A stretch of DNA of 64,000 nucleotides, from NCBI GenBank assembly GCA_963853835.1, contig OY970829.1, positions 30,219,764 to 30,283,763 on the forward strand. Direction: 5' to 3'. Below, piece after piece: positions 1 through 13,058 of the stretch. This DNA is from Calendula officinalis (taxonomy: Eukaryota > Streptophyta > Magnoliopsida > Asterales > Asteraceae). Each line of letters begins with the position of its first letter. The stretch's first letter is position 1. The notes beneath the pieces are model-generated. The model did not search any database and had not been told where the DNA came from. It saw only the letters and a list, made by a program, of their open reading frames with translations. The position numbers were made by a program, and so were the translations under genes.

Positions 1-102
1 ATAATTGTTACGGTATTGACCATATAACTTGTTTGGATACATTCGGTTCATATATCCACTTGCTGCATTCAATCCAGACATCCAATTTGAACCCTCAAAA
101 CC
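1..102 (-). pseudogene. Fragment of a YTH-domain (ECT-like) m6A-reader gene
   Basis: Read on the minus strand, positions 102 to 1 are open in one frame and give a Gly/Asn/Tyr-rich peptide containing GYMNRMYPNKLYGQY. That low-complexity sequence resembles the region N-terminal to the YTH domain in plant ECT proteins, which bind N6-methyladenosine in mRNA. The window edge cuts it, so the YTH fold and its aromatic cage cannot be seen. It lies 76 bp from exons of an unrelated PDRG1-like gene in the same orientation, which suggests a chimeric captured segment. Seen: the open frame and peptide. Inferred: the family. An intact gene to the left of the window cannot be excluded. Confidence 0.5.
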
Positions 103-177
103 ACACATACATTAGAACTTTAAAAAACACCACAAATGCGAATGACCTTCGAAAAAAATTACAAAAATTTGGATTAC

Positions 178-763
178 CATGAGATGAAAAGTGTTCTGAT
201 TTTTTGAGGAGTTGTTTGCATTGTTCTTAGGGCAGTCAATGCTTCCATGTTCTCATTTCTTAGTCATTCTCAACTAACTGTAATCGTCACACAAAAAAAT
301 GAAGTTAAATGATGAAATATTTATATAAAGTGATAAAAATGAAGTTTTGGTTACCTGGTGTCTTGCAAGGAGAAGATTCTCTGCTTCGGTCTCAATCTCA
401 ATAAGCGTTTCTTGAAAAAAATTCATCGTAGGATGGGTCCATTTTAATCTGTTTAATATAAAAATTAAATGGTTGTTTTAGATATAAAATATTTTAAATA
501 ATATGATGAACAAATCTAATGAACATAGATTACGAATCTCAAATTAAACATAATAAGAAATTAAAATAAAAACAGAGTTGATATCTCAAAAGTATCCATT
601 GTTAAATTATAATCATTAATCATAAAATAGGTAGTTTTCAACAACAAAGCAACTCTACATTATGTTCTCGATTAACATCAATAAATCCAATAACATCGAA
701 TAAGTCTCAAATCAAACGTGATTTTAAACAACTTAGCTACATGACAATAATAGAGGAAGATAC
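178..763 (-). pseudogene. PDRG1-like (prefoldin-type) gene fragment, three exons, broken
   Basis: Minus-strand exon structure is visible. A probable 5'UTR exon ends at 763 (TTTCAAG|gtatct). A coding exon runs about 451-355 with ATG at 442-440 and donor CAG|gtaacc. A third exon runs 277-178 with acceptor ttacag and donor ATG|gtaatc. The peptide begins MDPSYDEFF and continues as QETLIEIETEAENLLLARHQ after one extra T in a 7-T run. The next exon reads LVEND, then an in-frame stop, then EALTALRT after a frameshift. I match this from memory to plant p53/DNA-damage-regulated protein 1-like proteins. The frameshifts and stop make it a pseudogene, but its introns survive, so it derives from genomic DNA rather than cDNA. 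Confidence 0.5.
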
Positions 764-1179
764 CTTGAAACTGTTCGTTGATGGCGTTTGGGTGTCAATT
801 GGTGGTGTTTCTTTATAATGGAATTGAAGAACAAAGTACTTTCAATCTTTACATCTTACAAATAGAAAATGAACTTAACACAGTCAATGGTTACAGGAGC
901 ATCTGATCGGAGAAGATTCTCGGAGAAGCAGCTGAGAGATCGATTGTGGTGGAGGGTTTTCTTCAAAGAGGGGATTAAGGTTCATTCAAATAGGAGCAGA
1001 TACCTCAAATCGAACGGTTGATTTTTGGTTTGTCGTTTCGATTTCCCCAAGTCGCCGATTTAGATTTTCTAGAAGATTCGTATACGCGTGTCTATGGTGG
1101 GCCCACATAACCAGCTGAATGAGTGAAAAAGCTTTGTATGCTAATAATTTATGTTTTAAAGTGGAGATGTGGTTAACAT
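764..1179. other. Flank of the captured segment, no gene seen
   Basis: This is probably 5'UTR or promoter-like sequence of the minus-strand PDRG1-like fragment. It includes purine-rich stretches around 900-1000. I see no open reading frame, TIR or tandem repeat here. Confidence 0.3.
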
Positions 1180-1366
1180 GTAGACTTCTATCTCAGTTGG
1201 TTAGTGCGTTCCCTTAGTAACGCAGACGTCGTGGGTTCGAATGTTGTACGGAGCTTTTTTATTGTGAAGACAATAGCTTCCATAATTAGCAAGTGTGTTG
1301 GCTGAATTTTCAGCCTTGCTAATTATGGAAGGGGTAAACTCTTTATAATATAGTAGAGATAATTCT
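1180..1366 (+). mobile_element. tRNA-derived SINE, copy 1
   Basis: The head has a box A-like segment (tctcagttggttagtgcg) and a box B-like segment (gggttcgaat) about 40 bp apart, as in a tRNA gene, but no full cloverleaf. The body carries a palindrome whose 17-nt arms, cttccataattagcaag and its exact complement, surround gctgaattttcagc. The tail ends ctttataatatagtagagat. The copy at 8105-8286 shares head, hairpin and tail. SINEs are transcribed by RNA polymerase III and moved by LINE proteins; LINE 3' ends occur nearby. Exact ends are approximate. Confidence 0.65.
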
Positions 1367-1385
1367 TAATATCTTGAATGTTATA

Positions 1386-1667
1386 CTTCCTCCGATTCAA
1401 AATAAATGCAACACTTTCCAAAAAGAGGTGATTCAAAATAAGTGCAACACTTTCCTTATTTGGCATATTTTTATCTATAAAATTACTATTTTATCCCTAC
1501 TTAACTTTATTAAACATCATTAATTTCTCTTTCTTCAATAAAGACAAAAATTATGGTGGGATCATTTTCACTAATTATCCCTTTAATTTATCTTAATCTC
1601 CATTAAACTATTTTACTTCAAAATCCGTGAAAATACAAATGTTGCACTTATTTTGAATCGGAGGAAG
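1386..1667. mobile_element. Stowaway-like MITE, 282 bp
   Basis: Terminal inverted repeats start cttcctccgattcaaaata and end with its complement ttttgaatcggaggaag, flanked by TA on both sides. There is no coding capacity. The TIR and TA target duplication are diagnostic of Tc1/Mariner (Stowaway) MITEs. A close paralogue lies at 1926-2206. Confidence 0.85.
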
Positions 1668-1674
1668 TATGATA

Positions 1675-2609
1675 CTTCCTTCGTCCCACAAATAAGTTCT
1701 TATTTCTGTTGCCATTAATTTTTAGGATAGGTGACTGATATCATATCGGTCACCCCTGCCACCTATGCGCCACATCAGCTTTCTTTCTCCTAATCACACA
1801 TATGACCAACCAGCACCAAAGTGGCGTAATGGTTGACCGAATCGGCGACTAATTTTTTCTTTTTTATTTCAGTTTTATTAATATATATATATAATATCTA
1901 TTATATATAAATTAAATTATATATACTTCTTCCGATTCAAAATAAGTGCAACACTTTCCAAAAAGAGATGATTCAAAATAAGTGCAACACTTTCCTTATT
2001 TGGCATATTTTTATCTATAAAATTACCATTTTATCCCTACTTAACTTTATTAAACATCATTAATTTCTCTTTCTTCAATAAAGATAAAATTATGGTGGGT
2101 CCCTTTTCACTAATTATCCCTTTAATTTATCATAATCTCCATTACACTATTTTACTTCAAAATCCGTGAAAATGCAAATGTTGCACTTATTTTGAATCGG
2201 AGGAAGTATAATATTTATTATATATAAAATATAATATTTAGAAGTGGAGAATGAGGGTAAAAGAAACAAAACAGCACACGACCACCAAAGCCTAATCGGT
2301 CGTCCACTCGACCGATAAGCTCATGAGACGCGTCGGGGAGGGAGGCCGGTAACGGGCGAGACACATCGGAGGGACTGAGGTGGCCGGTCGTGCATTACGC
2401 TTAGTCTTAGTTGTGGATCAATATTAATAATTTTAATTAAAATATAATGTTAGATTAAAGAGAGAAAGTACTTTTATGAAAGAGTTAGTGGTGGGTTATT
2501 GGTAATAATATTATTTTTTAAGTGAACCCCTCAAATTAGAGAAATGATAACTTTATTGTGGGACAAAATTTTGAGTAGAAAGGAGAACTTTTTTATGGGA
2601 CGGAGGAAG
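1675..2609. mobile_element. Composite Stowaway-type element, TIRs 935 bp apart
   Basis: The left end reads cttccttcgtcccacaaata and the right end tttatgggacggaggaag, with TA flanking. A second MITE (1926-2206) is inserted inside. The right half (about 2440-2609) is an inverted, diverged copy of the MITE at 2627-2875. The middle holds GC-richer unique sequence around 2280-2400 with repeated cggtcg motifs. It could be one long element or two adjacent MITE ends. Confidence 0.55.
1926..2206. mobile_element. Stowaway-like MITE nested in another MITE
   Basis: This 281-bp copy of the family at 1386-1667 has matching TIRs and TA flanks. It lies in the same orientation and differs at scattered positions only. 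It sits within the composite element at 1675-2609, so it inserted later. Confidence 0.85.
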
Positions 2610-2626
2610 TATATCTCAATATTATA

Positions 2627-2875
2627 CTCCATCCGTCCCACAAAAAAGTTCTCATTTGTCATTGAAATTTTGTCAAACAAAAAAGTTCTCATTTCTCAAT
2701 TTTGAGGGGACCACTTAATAAAATAATATTATTACCAATAATTCCACCAATAAAACACAATCTTTCTAATCTAACCTTATAATTTAATCAAAAGTATTAC
2801 AAAGACCCACCACTAACTATCCTCTAAAAAATTGTGCCTAAGTGAAATGAGAACTTTTTTGTGGGACGGATGGAG
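2627..2875. mobile_element. Stowaway-like MITE, second family
   Basis: TIRs are ctccatccgtcccacaaaaa and its complement ending ggacggatggag. TA precedes the left end; the right TA is blurred (tta). The AT-rich interior has no ORF. Its sequence is mirrored in the right half of the neighbouring composite element. Confidence 0.8.
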
Positions 2876-2943
2876 TTATTAAGTATCAAGATTAGTCATA
2901 TATAAACATGTATTTTAGTCATTTGACAATAACATAAATTTTA

Positions 2944-4282
2944 GAGTAAATTACACGGATAGTCCCTGTGGTTTGCTAAGAGTTTTGGATTTGGTCCCTA
3001 AGTCTCAGAAATTACACGTATAGTCACTAAGTACTGAACTTTGTAACGTTTTGGTCCCTTACACTAACTACCGTTAAAATCTGCTGTTAAATTTATTCAA
3101 ATGACAATTTTACCCTCACCACTCGATCTTGTCTCCTTTATCTCTATGCATACACACAATCAATCATACAAATAAAAAACCTATATATCTGCACACACAT
3201 TAAAACATACACAAATCAAAATGCCTAACCCCAATTAATAGTACAACCTCTGTTACTTGAGTTTCTACTGCGATAATGAACAGTGGGATTTACGAAATGA
3301 AGAGATTCTGTTACCAACAAACGGATTTTTCAGCAATCAAAGTCGTCTAAACCATCAAATTAAAGGTCTATGCCGCCGGAGCACCGAAGCTCAGCCTCTC
3401 CATCGGAGGAGGTGACGTCGCCAACATCATCAGTCGAGGAAACCGGTTCTCTACTTCAATTGGGAACCGAGCGCAAGCTCCACCGTTTCAATTACTTCAT
3501 CCTCGTTTTCCGGCTACTCGACATCTGCTTCATTCTCTTCGCCGTCGTGCTCATGCTCACTACCAACACTGCTCCGCTAACAATTCCCCTCGATGGTACT
3601 ACTTTGGTGCCTTCCGGTAAATTACTACTCTACTTAATTTCACTTTCAACACAAATCATCACAAGTTTAAGAAATTAGTGGAACCGGCAATGATCAACTT
3701 CAGACATCTAATGCACCATTTTGTAGAACCCATTTTGTTTTGAGTAATTTTGATGCACCATTATGTTGAACGATAATCCACCACCAGTTGTAATATTGTT
3801 GAACCCATTTTGTTGAAACTATGCATCTTCTTCATCCACTCCATTGACTCTTTTTTTTAACGATGAAACAGAGCTTGCCAAGAAAAAGAAGCAAAGAGCA
3901 AAAGATGTTCCTGTTGGCGATGGGGATGGACGCCGGAGTTAGGTGAGGATGGTAATGGTTGCCGGAGAAATGTGATTGTCGCCGGGAATATGTAGTGTTC
4001 GCCGGAGATATGTGATTTCGTGATTCTGAGATGGTGAACATGTGTAGTAAAGATGGTGATTTCCAAAGTGAGAGAGGGGGGGACTGTAGAGAGGAAATAA
4101 TAAAAAATAAAATGTTAAAAGGGCATTTTAGGAATTAACAGTTTTTTTTAACAGACATCCACCTTAGGGATCAAAACCGATACAAAGTCCGATACTTAAT
4201 GATCATTGGTGTAAATGCTGAAAGTTAGGGATCAAATCCATAACTTAGGTCAAACCACAGGGACTATCCGTGTAATTTACTC
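2944..4282. mobile_element. Pack-MULE (Mutator-like, non-autonomous) with 9-bp TSD
   Basis: The ends are near-perfect inverted repeats. The first 32 bases (gagtaaattacacggatagt, then ccctgtggtttg) match exactly, and similarity continues to about 100 bp. A perfect 9-bp target duplication, taaatttta, lies at 2935-2943 and 4283-4291, the hallmark length for Mutator elements. No transposase is present. The interior carries an exon-like ORF with a splice donor, so this is a Pack-MULE that captured host sequence. The intact 9-bp duplication argues that it has not been rearranged since insertion. Confidence 0.85.
3370..3616 (+). pseudogene. Captured first exon, CASP-like membrane protein?
   Basis: An ATG-led frame encodes about 82 residues before a good splice donor (CTTCCG|gtaaat). 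It has a Ser/Pro/Glu-rich N-terminus (about residues 1-35), a basic RKLHRF stretch, then one membrane segment (about 40-65: ILVFRLLDICFILFAVVLML). This layout, a disordered head followed by TM1 beginning with an Arg-containing helix, is like exon 1 of CASP-like (CASPL) four-helix membrane proteins. Later exons are absent; downstream sequence is non-coding up to the TIR. The family call is tentative; any small membrane protein gene is possible. The frame is open, so a truncated transcript could be translated. Confidence 0.4.
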
Positions 4283-4291
4283 TAAATTTTA

Positions 4292-4949
4292 ACCTGATTT
4301 TTCTAAAAAATATCTTATATTGTAATCATGTGTGAATATACACTTAATCATATATAATACTTTTATATAATTATTTATGATTATATAGTTATAGTACGCT
4401 TGAACCAATAAAGCGAGGGAGAAAACTTCCATCTCATATGGCGTTGCGATTCTCAGAACAAAATATAAGATAATTTTATACAATTATTTATGATAAACGT
4501 ACAATCATGATATATTTTTTTAACGAAATATATCGATAACGTTTTAAGCTTTATTCTTTTTACTCTTTAGATTGTCAACTTTTACTGTGATATTAAAAAA
4601 ACAATGCAAACATTCTGAAAGTCAAAGTCAAAAGATCCATTTAAATATACCTTTGTCGTCCAAAGGTGAGAACAAAGGTGAGAACAGGTCAATAGAATAT
4701 CAAGAGATATGGATATTTTGATTTTTATTAGGATCCTACTGTTTACACATCACTTAATATTAATAAATTTTCTTAATTAGAGTCAATTTTAAAAACAGTA
4801 ATCACAAATAATTAATTAACAAGAATATCTATAGATTTTTAACTTAAAACTGATGATCGACGATGGTGGTGGTGAGCGGAAGATGTGATGGTGGTGGCGG
4901 AGTTAGTTAATAGATGACGAATGAGTTCGTGATGTTGGAGTGAATGACA
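4292..4949. other. AT-rich intergenic sequence, nothing recognised
   Basis: Short reading frames only. A GGT-rich stretch near 4860-4910 could be exon debris but has no sustained frame. Confidence 0.4.
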
Positions 4950-5150
4950 GAGAGTATGGTAGATGTTTAGATGTAGTTGTTTCTTTTCTCTTTAGGTGTA
5001 TGTTTTCTTTTTCCTTTGTTGGACTATGTGCTAGCCTCTAGCTAGCTTTTTAATGTAGTTCTTGGGTTCCTAGATTAGGGTGATGGTTTTGCAGAAATTC
5101 TCGTTCCAGTTCTTTTTTTTTCGTTCAAAAGAAAAAGTGACAGACAATAT
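4950..5150 (+). mobile_element. LINE 3'-end fragment (plus strand)
   Basis: The segment with tgctagcctctagctagctt and a poly-pyrimidine run, ending cgttcaaaagaaaaag, matches in layout the reverse complement of the fragment at 36272-36480. Plant L1-type elements commonly end in a GTTCAAAA tail. No endonuclease or RT coding remains. Confidence 0.4.
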
Positions 5151-5880
5151 GATAGGTAATGTGTGATGAAAGAATATTAAAATTGTTTAGTCATCTTATA
5201 AAAGGATATGATAAAATGTGAAACATATTCTAATGAATTCTACCAACTTTGAATATCCACAAGTCTCAAAGACAACTCTAAACTCAATTGGTAAGCAAAG
5301 GTATACTATGACTTCTGAGGTCGATTTTCTAAATTTAAAATTAAATTGATTCTAATATGAATTGCACACTAAAATGTGCTCCAATGGTTGTAGAGCTCTA
5401 TATAGTATAAAGTTTAAATAGTCATCACACTGAACATAAATAATCAATTAATATGCTACAACAAACAACTGCAATCCCACAACTTCACCGATTGATAATT
5501 GAGAAATTTAAGCAAAAGAGTAATCAGGAACAAGTTTTGAGGCTTCAGTTTCATGGCCTCACCAAATTGTTGAATAAAATGCGATTTAGATGCATACAAA
5601 TCTTCATTATCAGATTTAAAATATCAAGAAATTTAGTTGAACTGCTAAATGTTCATAACAAATCAAAAAACCTTCATACATAACACAAGAGTTGTTCATT
5701 GGTTTGCATTATAGATATCTTTATTATATAATAGATCACAAATCACTGTAAGACATTTTTCAACATAAATTATACAAGTTCAACAAAATATAATCGAAAC
5801 GAATCAAGATTGCAAGAATTATGCTGATGTGGATTATTTTCTTAACCATTCTACAAAGTTGTCGGAATAAGAGGTCATGC
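5151..5880. other. Intergenic, no gene seen
   Basis: A 76-codon frame at 5453-5683 has no recognisable domain and ordinary AT-rich composition, so I do not call it. A weak tRNA-like stretch near 5280 lacks box B. Confidence 0.35.
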
Positions 5881-7708
5881 TTAGCAGGCATCATATATCT
5901 TACGAACCAGAATTTCAATCTGCAAATTATAGTAACCAAAAGAAGAACCCATTAACTAATGAACAGGTTGCTTCCGGTTATGTTTTACCTCTAATGTGTT
6001 AAATTAAAGTAATAAACAATATCAAATAAGAAAGCGGATCAACCCAATCCGTTCCAATCATTCAACTGAATTTTAGTGCAGGATAACATACTCTTGGCTG
6101 CAAAATATTTATATGTGAAGCATAGTTTGACACCAAACCTACTATTACCAAATTTATAAGTCTTTTTTCTAAAAGTTCATAATATCATTCAGGCTCAATA
6201 CAATTATCCTACAATCACAAAATGTCACGTTAAACCATAAATAGTCAGTAGAACCAACTTTTCATAATATAACATTATCATTAAGTCATGAATACTTACG
6301 CTTATGGAAGTCCAATTTGTGCTACCAAGATCTGTTGTGTAAGGCATGTAATTGACGACAATACATAAATTTAAATCTTTAAGCTCAACAAAAACCATTA
6401 GCCCGTACTAATAGATTAGTCGTTTAATCATTCCTTTAATTTAAAATTTGACTTGATAATGTAACTACGAATGATACCGCCTTCAACACATCAGAGTAGA
6501 CCAAACAAAATAATTTGTTTAAAATTTGACTTTCTAATTAGTTTAACGTATCAAAATACTTGTATTTCAGCATTTAACAAACATTATGCCTCAGCGTATC
6601 TGCTACAATAGCAGACAACTAAACCAAAAGAGTTAAGTAAAATCAACACCACAAAAGTGAACCAACAAAAAAAGAACTTTAACTTTTGATTGGAAATTAC
6701 TTGTTAGAAGTCACAATATGAGATGCAGAAATAACTTGTTGGGAGTAAATGGCGAGCTAATTTTTCATCAGCATCATCGTAATTATGAAGTTTTGACCTT
6801 AAATACAACAACAAGAAGGTTAACTAACCATGTGAAATTAAACTATGATTATGTTAAACAACCATCACAAGACTCACAATTCTAGAGTAAAGTTGCCATC
6901 ATCAGGATTCTCCAGGAAACGAAACCATACAACCTATGAATGAGACAAATTGAATTGCAAAGTTGTTCTTATTTAAAGAAGTAAATTGAGAATATAAAAA
7001 AAAATACACCTGGCGATTGTGAACATGCTCAAGAAAAGATGGTATGTCAGGAACTCAGGATAACAACATGTTTATGTGTTTTTAGGTTTGAGAGGTTTTT
7101 GATGGCAGATGATGTCTGCATCTTCAAGCTATAAAGTAATTGACAAACCATAAGAAGAAAAATGGTTGCAGTCAGATAATGCCAACACTTGATTAAAGAA
7201 AGAAAAGTGTAATTATATCTAATTTTAGAAACTTGAATTTTTAAGAAAAAATTGTTTCTCATAGCCTGTGTAATTGAAAGGTAGACCAAGAAGCATGACA
7301 TTTGGAGGTTATTGGTTATCTTCTCTTTTTATAAAGAAATTTGTTTTGCGATGTTTGACCTGCACAAAATGAAATTATATGCAAATCGAAACTTTGATCA
7401 ACCACGCCTATAAACTTTAGCAATTAACATTATTCATAATCTTAAATCACTTACTTAATTGAATCAAAAGGGTGACAATTTCTAGCTGAAGAAATCTGTC
7501 AGTCAAAATATATATTTATCATGGAAAAACAATTTAACCACATAATCGATACTCATCATGGTCAATTAAATCTAGGGTTTCGATTATAGAACTCCGAAAC
7601 AAATAACAAAAATACACGAAATAACCAAAATACACGAAATCCGGAGCACGAGTAAATTAAGTTAATAGAGTCATTTGAATAAAAAGAATACTCCATGGAG
7701 AAATTACC
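5881..7708 (-). pseudogene. UBP12/13-like deubiquitinase gene fragment, five exons in phase
   Basis: Five minus-strand exons with GT..AG borders keep phase: 7053-7010, 6933-6878, 6797-6736, 6331-6300 and 5919-5881. Their joined frame contains FLEHVHNRQVVWFRFLENP and LELSKLHNYDDADEKLARHL, then ends in TAA. These match in kind the USP7/ICP0-binding region of plant UBP12/UBP13, which cleave ubiquitin from target proteins. The catalytic Cys and His boxes and the MATH domain are absent. A further donor (CAGCTG|gtaatt) at 7708 marks a possible 5'UTR exon, giving an acquired promoter-exon-fragment layout. Between 7053 and 7700 I could not assign exons. It is either a captured fragment or a truncated relic; it cannot be a working protease. 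Confidence 0.55.
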
Positions 7709-8104
7709 AGCTGAAGTTTGAAGTATGACGGTGACCGGTGGTAGCCAGCTGTGGAGGTAGCAATTCGGCGGCGACAGGAGGAGGAGGAGGAGGAGAGGGC
7801 GTGTTAATCACTGATCTTCATGTTCTCTCTGACTCGATATAACCCAGTCCACTTCCCGATTTAACCGGCCACCTTTACAATTCATGAGGCGGCAATTTTT
7901 TCTTTCGATGGAAGGAGCGAGTTTGAGCAGACAATAGGGCCTTGTTCAGTGGAGGTGGACGAATACAGGGCGGCAATGTTTTCTTTCGAGGGGAAATGAA
8001 GAGTTTTCTTGGACAAATACATGTTCTAATTGAAATTGGACGATCGTTTCGTTTCCTGGTCTTAAATGCTTTCTGCATGATCACTTTAAATCAAAATGCA
8101 TTTA
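7709..8104. other. Flank between gene fragment and SINE
   Basis: Holds a GGA microsatellite (ggaggaggaggaggagg near 7778) and two diverged copies of a ggcggcaatttttctttcga-like motif near 7890 and 7970. A 69-codon minus-strand frame at 7875-8084 has no protein-like features. Confidence 0.3.
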
Positions 8105-10131
<2,027 letters not shown>

Positions 10132-10167
10132 TTACTTCATATGACTATGTTACCATTGTTGTAAAAT

Positions 10168-11075
10168 GAACACTCGAGGAATGGCTAGAAACAACCGACA
10201 AAATACCGTACCAACTAGAAATAACCCACAGAATACCACATCAGCTAGAAACAACCCACAATATGTCATACCGCCAAGACAAAGAAATAGAGATGGGAGA
10301 AATACAAGTAACCCTAATTAATAACCTTAATGGATGAATTGATATAGCAGCAGAAATCTCTCAAAGCGTTCAAGAAAGTCTGCCAGCTATAATAGCCCAT
10401 GTTCATACAGCTATAAATCAAAGCATGGTACAAGGAGCCGAAGTAGAAAATCCAGCAAGACACGAGCTCGATAATGGACGTACCAATGGATGCGACTACA
10501 AAGCATTCACCACTGCTAGTCCTACTACGTTTGAAGGAAAAGGAGGACCGATACCCGCTATGAATTGGCTTGATGACATGGAAAGCTGTTTTACAACATG
10601 TCAATGTGCCCTCAACCAACGAGTAAGGTTTGACTCAACTAAATTAAAGTTAAGTGCCCTCCATTGGTGGAAGACTATTCAATCTAGCAGAGGCATCGCA
10701 GAGGCAACATCAATGCGATGGGGTGAATTTAAAGCTTTAATCAATAGAAGATATTGCCCAGACGCCCGACTAAATATGATGGAAGAAGAATTTATGAAGC
10801 TAGAACAAGGAAACAAGACGGTAGAAGAATACGCAGAGACATTTCTAGAAAAGTCTCGATTCGCAACCGACATGGTGATGACTGAAACTAGTAAGGTAAA
10901 ACGTTTTCTACAAGGCTTAAGGAAAGACTTACGAAGATTTGTGAATATGTCACAACCAAAGACTTTTGAAGAAGTTATGGATTTAGCTATACTAGCTGAA
11001 AAGGATAGCTATGTACCAAATAACAACCAGCCAAATGAGAAAAGGAAGCCATTCATTCAAGAAGTCAAGAAGTAA
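10168..11075 (+). pseudogene. Gypsy gag (capsid) frame, frameshifted
   Basis: The probable start is ATG at 10168 (MNTRGMARNN). A stop and frame change occur near 10320, after which the frame runs to 11075. Residues from about 10500 on form a retrotransposon gag domain: WLDDMESCF, then W-rich helices (ALHWWKTI), then QGLRKDLRRFV near the end. The protein builds virus-like particles. The frame ends KRKPFIQEVKK, where a frameshift moves the continuation to 11011-12007. Confidence 0.8.
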
Positions 11076-12007
11076 CGATGCAAGGACGTCACACAAACCA
11101 ATTTGTCCTAAATGCAATAAGAATCATACTAGAGAATGTATGATGGGCAAAAATGTATGTTATAAATGTGGACAAGCTGGCCATATGGCAAGTAACTGTC
11201 CTACAAAGAGAGTTTATTACAATTGTTGTTCAACTGGACATCTTGTGTATGATTGCCCAAAGCCTAAGAATGTCCAGCCAACGAAAGCAATAGCAACCAC
11301 TAGTGGGAACAAACCAGAAGTCGAAAAAGCCAAAGGAAGGGTGTTTCAACCCATTAGTGAAGAAACGAAGGAAGTACCGGACGTAGTGACAGGTACTTTC
11401 CTAATCAATGAAAAACATGCTAATGTATTAATTGATTCAGGAGCAAATTATTCAATGGTATCCACAAAATTTTGTGCACAATTAAATAGCCTCTCTAAGA
11501 AATTAAATCAAAAAGTTGATATAGAAATTGCAGATGGGCGAATCACCGAAGTAGATGAAATTTATGAAAATTGCACCATAGAAATAAGCGGAAATCATTT
11601 TGCTATTAGACTTTTACCAATATTTCTTAGAGAATTTGATGTCATTATAGGTATTGATAGGTTGTCTGAAAATAAAGCCAATATAATTTTTCACAAGAAA
11701 ATGGTAAGAATTAAAGATAAGACTGGAAATGAAATCATTATATATATCACTGATAGAAAGAATTACGTTAATTTTATTTCGTTCTTAAATGAAAGAAAGT
11801 GCATACGTAAGGGATGTGATACTTATTTAGCATATGTGATAGATGCTAAGAAAGAAAAGAAACCACTAGAAGAGGTTCCAGTGATATGTGAATATCTAGA
11901 GGTTTTCCCTGAAGATCTACCAGGACTACCACCTGATAGACAAGTTGAATTCCATATTGATCTAGTACCTGGAGCGGTACCCATAGCAAGAACACCATAC
12001 AGACTTG
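11011..12007 (+). pseudogene. Gypsy nucleocapsid zinc knuckles, protease and start of RT
   Basis: In one frame: CCHC knuckle CYKCGQAGHMASNC (11158-11199), a second degenerate knuckle (YNCCSTGHLVYDC), an aspartic protease with LIDSGANYSMVS (active Asp, DSGA type), and the linker and N-terminal RT sequence VFPEDLPGLPP ... RTPYRL. The frame is cut at 12007 by a solo LTR and resumes at 13059 after the duplicated acttg. It is offset from the gag frame, so a frameshift either expresses or disables it. Confidence 0.85.
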
Positions 12008-13053
12008 TGAAGGGTTTCATAACACTGATTGACAACTTGGGTCAACCTCCTAGTATACTTGGTTCGACCATACTGACAAGAACATGACTCTTGTCGGTTA
12101 AACCAACTAGCTGATTTAATCCCTAAAGCGGAACTGAGATTAAACCTAATCCTTAAACCCTAAAGGATTGGGATCTTGGAAATCTAACTTGATTAACAAG
12201 AAAGAAACCTTGTACGAAAAACTCGAACACACACACATATTTGTGTGTAATTCGACTAACACCAAATGTTTGATTAAGTAAGTCCACTGATGATGAACAC
12301 GACGAGTGATCTTCTAGTTGATCCTTGTAATGATCTTCAATCTTCAAAGACTTGAAGAATATGAAGAACGAACGAAGAACACGAAGAACACAATGCTTGT
12401 GTTCTTGTGTGGGGTTCGGCCGAAACTAGGAGGGGGAGAGGGAGTGGATTCGTGTACAAGCAAGAAGGAATTAGGGTTACCCTAAGCCTCTTATTTATAG
12501 ATAAATAAGTTGCGCTTAGGACCCTCTAGTTTAATTAAGATCAATTCTATAATTAAACTTTCCTTTTTACGTTTCCTTCCCTTATAGTTTAACTAGTTAT
12601 TATTGCTGCACTTAATTATTAATATCTAGTATTAATACACTTAATATTTCGGTATATACATACACGAAATATTATCCTTTGTATTTATACTTTTAATAAT
12701 TAATTATATAATAACCTTTATATAATTTACACAATAATATTATCCAATTACCATATGATTTAATTACTTTAAATCATATTATGGATAATCTATAATTAAC
12801 ACATTGTATATTTACTCAACTAGTAAATGTACAAATACTTGTATTAATTAGTTAGATAAACTAATCTAGTAATAAGTTGAACTTTAACTTAATACTTAAC
12901 TTGATTCATAAATGACTATTATGAATCAATCCTCTTCCAAGTATCATTACATATCTTAATCATATTACATGCACTCACCGGTGTGACCCTTAAGTGTTTC
13001 GTAGGCATGGATGTATCACCATAGGTTGACTAACTATGCACATAAATCCTTCA
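12008..13053 (-). mobile_element. Solo LTR of the element-3 family, TSD acttg
   Basis: Begins tgaagggtttca, ends taaatccttca, and is flanked by acttg at 12003-12007 and 13054-13058. It is similar to the 1,140-bp LTRs at 27415 and 34725 but shorter, lacking a segment with the ccctagggttcttgg motif. Orientation follows element 3, whose primer site places its sense strand on minus. No internal sequence remains, so the element was lost by LTR-LTR recombination. Confidence 0.92.
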
Positions 13054-13058
13054 ACTTG

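Noticed and set aside
1180..1366. Helitron 3' end reading of the SINE tail
   Set aside because: There is a hairpin, but no CTRR end follows it and the tRNA-like boxes favour a SINE; kept only as an alternative.
5275..5335. tRNA-like stretch (ctcaattggtaagc)
   Set aside because: Box B and a cloverleaf are missing.
5453..5683. 76-codon frame
   Set aside because: No domain, no splice context and AT-rich chance composition.
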